From NCBI GenBank assembly GCA_900557035.1, contig USRA01000057.1, positions 1 to 12,592 of the forward strand: a stretch of 12,592 nt of DNA, in the 5' to 3' direction. Position numbers and translations under genes: made by a program. The stretch is from an uncultured Prevotella sp. GTDB taxonomy: Bacteria > Bacteroidota > Bacteroidia > Bacteroidales > Bacteroidaceae. Below the pieces are notes generated by a model. The model saw only the letters and a program-made list of their open reading frames with translations. It was not told the DNA's origin and did not search any database. Of this stretch, positions 7,676 through 12,592 are shown in pieces; within the stretch, counting starts at the first letter, position 1, and each line of letters opens with the position of its first letter.

Positions 7676-8443
7676 ATGATAGAAGTTCAAAATCTTACAA
7701 AAGCTTTCGGCGACAAGACCGTACTCGATAATATCAGTGTGAAATTTGAAACGGGAAAGACCAACCTCATCATCGGACAGAGTGGTTCGGGAAAGACGGT
7801 GTTGATGAAAAACCTCGTCGGACTCCTCGAACCTACCAGCGGAAAGGTACTCTACGACGGCCGCGACTTCGTGCAGATGAGCAAGAAGGAGAAGGTGATG
7901 ATGCGACGCGAGATGGGTATGATCTTCCAGAGCGCAGCCCTCTTCGACTCGCTCAATGTGCTGGAGAACGTGATGTTCCCCCTCGATATGTTCTCAAGTA
8001 TGAATTACAGGGAACGCGTGAAGAGAGCACAGGAATGTCTCGACCGTGTCAACCTGATTGATGCCCAGCAGAAATACCCTGGCGAAATCTCAGGTGGTAT
8101 GCAGAAACGTGTTGCCATCGCCCGCGCCATCGTGATGAATCCGAAGTATCTCTTCTGTGATGAACCGAACTCTGGTCTCGACCCAAAGACTTCGCTCGTC
8201 ATCGACGAACTCCTTTCGGGCATCACCAAGGATTACAATATGACAACCATCATCAATACCCACGATATGAACTCTGTGATGGGTATCGGTGAGAACATCT
8301 GCTTCATCTGCAAGGGTCACAAGGAATGGCAGGGCAACAAGGACCAGGTGATGTCTTCTACCAACGAGCAGCTCAACGACCTCGTCTTCGCTTCCGACCT
8401 CTTCAGAAAGGTGAAGGAAGTGGAAATGAAAGAGAAGAAATAA
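7676..8443 (+). CDS. mlaF: MlaF-family lipid ABC transporter ATP-binding protein
   Basis: Cytoplasmic ATPase that powers the MlaE permease. Motifs: Walker A GQSGSGKT (34-41), Q-loop Q85 in MIFQSAALFDS, signature ISGGM (138-142), Walker B YLFCDEP (158-164) and H-loop H196 in NTHD. The PNSGLDP sequence after Walker B is usual in this family. I chose the ATG at 7676, giving 255 aa and starting MIEVQNLTKAFG, where the ABC fold begins. An in-frame TTG at 7607 inside mlaE would add 23 residues with no ABC similarity. A strong terminator follows. Confidence 0.95.
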   Translation: MIEVQNLTKAFGDKTVLDNISVKFETGKTNLIIGQSGSGKTVLMKNLVGLLEPTSGKVLYDGRDFVQMSKKEKVMMRREMGMIFQSAALFDSLNVLENVMFPLDMFSSMNYRERVKRAQECLDRVNLIDAQQKYPGEISGGMQKRVAIARAIVMNPKYLFCDEPNSGLDPKTSLVIDELLSGITKDYNMTTIINTHDMNSVMGIGENICFICKGHKEWQGNKDQVMSSTNEQLNDLVFASDLFRKVKEVEMKEKK

Positions 8444-8470
8444 AATAGAGAAACAGAAAGTTTCAAATCC

Positions 8471-8526
8471 GATTTCAATAAAAAAAGCTATCTGCCAGCA
8501 AGCAGATAGCTTTTTTTATTGAAATC
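8471..8526. terminator. Bidirectional terminator between mlaF and the lipoprotein gene
   Basis: Perfect 25-bp inverted repeat, arms 8471-8495 and 8502-8526, with a 6-nt loop (CAGCAA). The core stem is GCTATCTGC/GCAGATAGC flanked by seven A on one side and seven T on the other, so it works as an intrinsic terminator on either strand. It lies 27 bases after mlaF and 6 bases after the stop of the convergent lipoprotein gene. Confidence 0.9.
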
Positions 8527-8532
8527 AGATAC

Positions 8533-8931
8533 TTATCTCATTTTCCATTCACCTTTCACCTCTACCATCGGAACCACAATCTGTTCCTTGGTACTGTCAC
8601 CATAAGCCACCTGCAGGAAGACATCTGCCACATGGCGGGCGGTATCAGCCTTGGCATTCAGCACATCAATCTTCTTCATGCCTGCATGCTCTTTCTGCTG
8701 CTGCTCCACATACATTTCCGCATTGAGCACCAGCTGCTCATGATAGCCTTTCGGAATACGGTAAGGTTGGTTGAAACCAGCCACATACTCCTCATACTTT
8801 CCTTCCAGGAGCAGGTCGTAATATCCCTTGGCTGCTATACCTGCCAAATAGCCAGGGTCAGGACTCTCCTCCTTGCAGGAAGAAAGTCCCAACCCCATGC
8901 TGAATATCATAAAAAACAAAAGTTTCTTCAT
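8533..8931 (-). CDS. Small lipoprotein, DUF4878/NTF2-like
   Basis: Predicted lipoprotein of 132 aa. A Lys-Lys start, hydrophobic stretch (4-16) and lipobox L16-S-S-C19 form a type II signal peptide. The mature protein would begin CKEESPD. The remaining 114 residues are soluble. The pattern of an N-terminal helix pair (GYYDLLLEGKYEEY), a VFLQVAYGD strand and a final VEVKGEWKM resembles DUF4878 and related NTF2-like lipoproteins common in Bacteroidetes; this assignment is from memory of the family. The Lys-Glu-Glu after Cys resembles the Bacteroidetes export signal that sends lipoproteins to the cell surface. It follows der by 49 bases on the same strand without a visible promoter. Function unknown. 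Confidence 0.85.
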   Translation of the reverse strand: MKKLLFFMIFSMGLGLSSCKEESPDPGYLAGIAAKGYYDLLLEGKYEEYVAGFNQPYRIPKGYHEQLVLNAEMYVEQQQKEHAGMKKIDVLNAKADTARHVADVFLQVAYGDSTKEQIVVPMVEVKGEWKMR

Positions 8932-8946
8932 TTTATAGATGCTTTT

Positions 8947-8959
8947 GCCCTTTCAGGGC
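8947..8959 (-). promoter_or_regulatory. Small hairpin in the lipoprotein gene leader
   Basis: GCCCT/AGGGC on the minus strand with a GAA loop, 15 bases before the lipoprotein ATG. AAAAGC follows rather than T, so it is not a der terminator. It may be a leader or processing structure. Confidence 0.3.
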
Positions 8960-8980
8960 GTCCTATCCATTACGCTTCAA

Positions 8981-10294
8981 TTACTTCTGACGGATGAAGA
9001 TATTGATTGGACAACCATGCAATGACCAGTTTTCACGAATCTTGTTCTCCAGGAAGCGGCGATAGTTCTCCTTTACATACTGTGGCAGGTTGGCATAGAA
9101 CACAAACGATGGAATCGTAGTGTTAGGCAACTGTGTACAGTACTTGATCTTGATATACTTACCCTTCACGCTCTGTGGTGGATAAGCCTCGATGATAGGC
9201 AGCATCACCTCATTGAGCTTGGAAGTACCGATATGAGCCTTGCGGTTCTGGTAAACCTCCTTGGCAGTCTCCAGTACACGGAAGATACGCTGCTTGGTCA
9301 AGGCTGAAGCAAAGATGATAGGGAAATCCACGAATGGAGCCATTCGGTTGCGGATAGCATTCTCGAAGGTATCAATCACCTTCTGGTTCTTCTCCTCTAC
9401 CAGGTCCCACTTGTTTACTACCACCACCAGACTCTTGTTGTTCTTCTGGATCAGCTGGAAGATGTTCATATCCTGGGTCTCGATACCACGGGTAGCATCC
9501 AGCATCAGGATGCAGACATCACTGTTCTCGATGGCACGGATAGAGCGCATCACGGAATAGAATTCCAGGTCCTCGCTCACCTTGTTCTTTCTGCGGATAC
9601 CGGCAGTATCTACCAGGTAGAAGTCGAAACCGAACTTATCGTAACGGGTATAGATACTGTCACGGGTAGTACCTGCAATCTCGGTAACGATATTTCTGTC
9701 CTCACCGATGAAGGCATTGATGATACTGCTCTTACCTGCGTTAGGACGACCTACCACAGCGAAACGAGGAATATCCTCCTCGATAGCTTCCTCAGGATTA
9801 TCCTGAAGCTTGTCCAATATGATGTCGAGCAAGTCACCCGTACCGCCACCTGTTGCAGCACTGATACACTGAGGATCACCCAAGCCCAGCTTGTAGAACT
9901 CGGCAGCCTCATAATACTCAGCACTGTTATCCACCTTGTTGGCAACAAGGATTACAGGCAGCTTGGCACGACGCAAGATGAGAGCTACATCCTCATCCCA
10001 GTCGGTCAAACCGGTGTTTACATCTACCAGGAAGAGCACCAGGTCGGCCTCTTCTGTAGCTACCAACACCTGCTTGCGGATAGCATCCTCGAAAATGTCA
10101 TCTGATTTAACGACCCAACCACCGGTATCAACCACAGAGAATTCTCTGCCGTTCCAGCTGCACTTACCATACTGACGGTCGCGGGTAGTACCAGCCGTAT
10201 CACTTACGATAGCGCGACGAGATTGGGTCAAACGATTGAATAAAGTAGATTTACCCACGTTAGGGCGACCTACGATTGCTACTAAATTTGCCAT
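8981..10294 (-). CDS. der: Ribosome biogenesis GTPase Der (EngA)
   Basis: Double-GTPase required for 50S subunit maturation. First G domain: GRPNVGKS (9-16), DTAGTTRD (32-39), DTGG (56-59), NKVD (119-122) and the SAAT loop (145-148). Second G domain: GRPNAGKS (182-189), TTRDS (209-213), DTAG (229-232), NKWD (294-297) and SAL (G5). A C-terminal KH-like domain fills roughly 350-437. Length 437 aa is standard. The ATG at 10294 is directly followed by the first P-loop strand ([12 protein letters not shown]). It lies 148 bases below era; that gap is unusually structured and GC-rich. Upstream era and downstream lipoprotein gene share its strand. Confidence 0.98.
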   Translation of the reverse strand: MANLVAIVGRPNVGKSTLFNRLTQSRRAIVSDTAGTTRDRQYGKCSWNGREFSVVDTGGWVVKSDDIFEDAIRKQVLVATEEADLVLFLVDVNTGLTDWDEDVALILRRAKLPVILVANKVDNSAEYYEAAEFYKLGLGDPQCISAATGGGTGDLLDIILDKLQDNPEEAIEEDIPRFAVVGRPNAGKSSIINAFIGEDRNIVTEIAGTTRDSIYTRYDKFGFDFYLVDTAGIRRKNKVSEDLEFYSVMRSIRAIENSDVCILMLDATRGIETQDMNIFQLIQKNNKSLVVVVNKWDLVEEKNQKVIDTFENAIRNRMAPFVDFPIIFASALTKQRIFRVLETAKEVYQNRKAHIGTSKLNEVMLPIIEAYPPQSVKGKYIKIKYCTQLPNTTIPSFVFYANLPQYVKENYRRFLENKIRENWSLHGCPINIFIRQK

Positions 10295-10307
10295 AAATAG
10301 TCATTCG

Positions 10308-10433
10308 CCTCCTTCCTTTCAGGAGGTATCATGGATGTGGTCTCTGCATCCAAGTTAATAATTTGCCGAAGCTGACCTTGCTCCGGCCCTCGCACCTCTG
10401 GCGAGAGTCACTCCCTCGATTACATTCAGGGAG
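10308..10433 (-). other. Candidate structured leader RNA between era and der
   Basis: Five hairpins fit end to end on the minus strand. H1 pairs 10433-10428 with 10416-10411 (CTCCCT/AGGGAG). H2 pairs 10405-10401 with 10393-10389 (CTCGC/GCGAG, extendable by a U-G and a C-G pair). H3 pairs 10387-10381 with 10371-10365 (GCCGGAG/CTTCGGC). H4 pairs 10351-10347 with 10337-10333 (GGATG/CATCC). H5 pairs 10326-10321 with 10313-10308 (CCTCCT/AGGAGG). H3 and H4 loops contain complementary GGTC and GACC. H5 holds a Shine-Dalgarno-like AGGAGG 13 bases before the der ATG. No known riboswitch was recognised. Confidence 0.45.
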
Positions 10434-10442
10434 ATGAAGTTA

Positions 10443-11324
10443 TTATTCCGGATTATATCCGAAGGCATCGAGTTCTCGCTGAGAACTGCGCCAATCCTTA
10501 TCGACCTTAACGAAAGTCTCCAGGAATATCTTCTTGCCGAAGAATTTCTCCAATGCCTTTCTACTCTCGGTGTTCACTTTCTTCAGGGCCACGCCCTGAT
10601 GACCGATGATGATTCCCTTCTGAGAGTCACGCTCTACGTAGATCACGGCATTGATGTGGATGCGGGTATCATCCTCCTTGAACCGCTCCACTCTCACCTC
10701 TACTGCATAAGGAATCTCCTTGTCGTAGTAGAGGAGAATCTTCTCACGGATAATCTCCGATACGAAGAAACGGGCTGGCTTGTCGGTCAACTGGTCCTTG
10801 TCAAAGAACGCAGGCGACTCAGGCAGCAGCTCCTTGATACGCTTCAGCAGCATATCCACGCCAAACTTGTTTTTCGCAGAAATAGGAAGAATCTCAGCAT
10901 TCGGCAACAAAGAGTGCCATTTTTCCACGATATCTCCCAACTTCTTCGGGTCGCTCTGGTCAATCTTGTTGATGAGCAGGAGCACTGGAATCTTCATCTT
11001 CTTTACCTTCTCCAGGAAGTCGATGTTCTTCTCAGGATTCTCTATCACATCAGTAACATAAAGCAGCACATCGGCATCAGCCAATGCACTCTCCGAGAAG
11101 GCGAGCATCATCTCCTGCATCTTGTAGTTTGGCTTCAAGACACCAGGGGTATCCGAAAACACGATTTGCATATCATCGGTATTCACGATACCCATGATAC
11201 GATGACGAGTGGTCTGCGCCTTGAAGGTAGCGATGCTGATACGCTCGCCCACCAGTTGATTCATCAGCGTACTCTTACCCACATTAGGGTTACCCACGAT
11301 ATTTACGAAACCTGCTTTATGCAT
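10443..11324 (-). CDS. era: GTPase Era
   Basis: GTPase that binds the 3' end of 16S rRNA and helps mature the 30S subunit. G domain motifs: GNPNVGKS (11-18), switch I with TTRHR (38-42), DTPG (58-61), NKID (119-122) and SAK (149-151). The C-terminal KH domain carries the GHQG loop (241-244) in place of the commoner GKGG. Length 293 aa is normal. The ATG at 11324 is followed by MHKAGFVNIVGNPN, fitting the family start. It lies between fabH and der on one strand. A long inverted repeat separates it from fabH, so some of its transcription may start within that gap, though no clear -7 box is seen there. Confidence 0.97.
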   Translation of the reverse strand: MHKAGFVNIVGNPNVGKSTLMNQLVGERISIATFKAQTTRHRIMGIVNTDDMQIVFSDTPGVLKPNYKMQEMMLAFSESALADADVLLYVTDVIENPEKNIDFLEKVKKMKIPVLLLINKIDQSDPKKLGDIVEKWHSLLPNAEILPISAKNKFGVDMLLKRIKELLPESPAFFDKDQLTDKPARFFVSEIIREKILLYYDKEIPYAVEVRVERFKEDDTRIHINAVIYVERDSQKGIIIGHQGVALKKVNTESRKALEKFFGKKIFLETFVKVDKDWRSSQRELDAFGYNPE

Positions 11325-11350
11325 ACGATAAAAATTGATTTTAAGCTAAA

Positions 11351-11406
11351 GAAACGCATCCTTGCTTATTCATTATATTATAGATGAAGTAAGAAAGATG
11401 CGTTTC
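11351..11406 (-). terminator. Long hairpin between fabH and era
   Basis: A perfect 10-bp inverted repeat has arms 11351-11360 and 11397-11406. Further inner pairing (CTTACTTCAT with ATGAATAAG, one bulge) surrounds an AT-rich centre. On the minus strand the structure is followed by TTTAGC, only a short T run. It probably terminates or attenuates the rpmF-fabH transcript. Confidence 0.45.
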
Positions 11407-11445
11407 CTTATATTGATAATTGTCCTATCCTATTTTTGATATGTC

Positions 11446-12459
11446 TTACTTGCCGTTAGCAGCACCATCGTATGCCCACTTATAGAAAGAGGCACCATGT
11501 ACGAAACCTGCACCGAAGGCTGTGAAGATGATGTTGTCACCCTTCTTCAACTGGCTTTCAGCATCCCAGAGTGCCAATGGAATTGTAGCAGCACTGGTAT
11601 TTCCGTAACGCTCGATGTTTACTACCACCTTGTCAAGTGGAATTCCTGCACGCTTGGTTACTGCCTCGATGATTCGGAGGTTCGCCTCGTGAGGAATCAC
11701 CCAGTTCACATCATCAGCCTTCAGATTGTTCATCTCCAGGATCTTCATCACGTCGTTGCTCATATCGGTTACTGCGTAACGGAATACGGTACGACCTTCC
11801 TGATAAAGATAATGCAGACGATGATCTACGGTGAAGTGCGAAGGAGGGCAGACAGAACCGCCAGCCTTCATGTGGAGGAAAGGCAAGCCTTGTCCATCGG
11901 TACGAAGGTATGAGTTCTGAACACCTACATTCTCTTCTTCTGTAGCCTCTACAAGAACTGCGCCGGCACCGTCGCCGAAGAGCACACAGGTAGCACGGTC
12001 GGTATAGTCAACCAGTGAAGACATTTTGTCTGCACCGATGACGATAATCTTCTTGTATCTTCCACTCTGGATCATGCTTGCCGCAACATCGAGAGTGTAG
12101 AGGAATCCACAGCAAGCTGCAGAGAAATCGAATGCGAAAGCGTTCTTCAATCCGAGCTTACCGAGGACGATAGATGCTGTAGAAGGGAACTTGTAGTCAG
12201 GTGTTGTGGTTGTCACAATCAAAGCATCGATTGTGTCTGGATCCACGCCAGTCTTCTGAATCAACTGCTTAGCAGCTTTACGCGCCAAGTAGCTGGTTCC
12301 GAGACCTTCCTCTGTAAGGATGTGGCGCTCTTTGATACCCACACGGGTGGTAATCCACTCGTCTGTAGTATCCACCATGCGAGACAACTCCTCGTTGTTG
12401 AGGATGTAGTCAGGCACGTATCCACCCACACCTGTAATTACAGCATTGATTTTACCCAT
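11446..12459 (-). CDS. fabH: 3-oxoacyl-[acyl-carrier-protein] synthase III (FabH)
   Basis: Condenses acyl-CoA with malonyl-ACP to start each round of type II fatty-acid synthesis. The catalytic triad is complete: C116 in the SAACCGF block, H257 in VIPHEAN and N287 in YGNTS. The N-terminal GVGGYVP and the TTDEW.TTRVGI substrate-binding region (31-42) match KAS III. A second cysteine, C117, sits next to the nucleophile. Length 337 aa is slightly above E. coli FabH (317). The ATG at 12459 overlaps the last base of the rpmF stop (TAATG), implying translational coupling. The rpmF-fabH pairing is a widespread link between ribosomes and lipid synthesis; plsX, found between them in many bacteria, is absent here. 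Confidence 0.97.
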   Translation of the reverse strand: MGKINAVITGVGGYVPDYILNNEELSRMVDTTDEWITTRVGIKERHILTEEGLGTSYLARKAAKQLIQKTGVDPDTIDALIVTTTTPDYKFPSTASIVLGKLGLKNAFAFDFSAACCGFLYTLDVAASMIQSGRYKKIIVIGADKMSSLVDYTDRATCVLFGDGAGAVLVEATEEENVGVQNSYLRTDGQGLPFLHMKAGGSVCPPSHFTVDHRLHYLYQEGRTVFRYAVTDMSNDVMKILEMNNLKADDVNWVIPHEANLRIIEAVTKRAGIPLDKVVVNIERYGNTSAATIPLALWDAESQLKKGDNIIFTAFGAGFVHGASFYKWAYDGAANGK

Positions 12460-12592
12460 TATTCAGCTGCTTCCTTAACGATAGCGACCTTGCCTCTGTA
12501 GTATCCGCAAGTTGGGCAAACAGTGTGGTAAACATAATATGCACCACAGTTAGGGCAAACTGCCAATGTAGGAGCTACTGCCTTATCATGAG
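12459..12592 (-). CDS. rpmF: 50S ribosomal protein L32 (partial, 5' end off the window)
   Basis: The last 43 residues and the stop are present; the N-terminus lies beyond the right edge. The two zinc-binding pairs CPNC and CPTC, spaced as in zinc-type L32, are visible, followed by GYYRGK and a short C-terminal tail ending AAE. The stop codon TAA shares its last A with the fabH start codon. It is the first visible gene of the rpmF-fabH-era-der cluster. Confidence 0.93.
   Translation of the reverse strand, partial: HDKAVAPTLAVCPNCGAYYVYHTVCPTCGYYRGKVAIVKEAAE

Noticed and set aside
10365..10387. HDV-like ribozyme suggested by GGCCGG followed by a GGTC
   Set aside because: The first helix closes after a 9-base loop, so the nested double pseudoknot of HDV-like ribozymes cannot form.
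10434..11387. Plus-strand open frame (317 codons) opposite era
   Set aside because: Shadow of era; Leu/His-rich composition matches the complement of a coding strand.

Overview
This window is a compact housekeeping stretch of a Bacteroidales chromosome, most likely Prevotella in the broad sense (Prevotella/Segatella). That placement is inferred from protein character, for example the ClpP N-terminus, the long RecQ with an acidic tail, and a DUF4878-like lipoprotein. It also rests on the gene order tig-clpP-clpX-recQ and rpmF-fabH-era-der, and on Bacteroidetes-type -7 boxes (TAnnTTTG) with few Shine-Dalgarno sequences. No mobile element, tRNA, rRNA or CRISPR array is visible. All intergenic gaps are under 170 bases.

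Layout: twelve genes, ten on the minus strand. On the left (23-5803, minus) lie tig, clpP, clpX and recQ in transcription order: a ribosome-bound chaperone, the ClpXP protease and a DNA-repair helicase. In the centre, lptB (minus) is divergent from mlaE-mlaF (plus). Both loci encode ABC machinery that moves lipids between the membranes, LPS outward through LptB and phospholipid through MlaEF. A perfect 25-bp inverted repeat then ends both mlaF and a convergent small lipoprotein gene. On the right (8533-12592, minus) lie rpmF (partial), fabH, era, der and the lipoprotein gene, joining a ribosomal protein, fatty-acid initiation and two ribosome-assembly GTPases. rpmF and fabH overlap by one base.

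The coding content is ordinary, but several details deserve attention. ClpP has Asn at the position normally occupied by the catalytic Asp (Ser125-His150-Asn199). The tig terminator is a 14-bp inverted repeat whose 39-nt loop holds the apparent clpP promoter. The era-der gap is GC-rich and can fold into five consecutive hairpins, a candidate structured leader for der. The ClpX loop that docks on ClpP reads VGY rather than IGF. No wholly new multi-gene system is evident.
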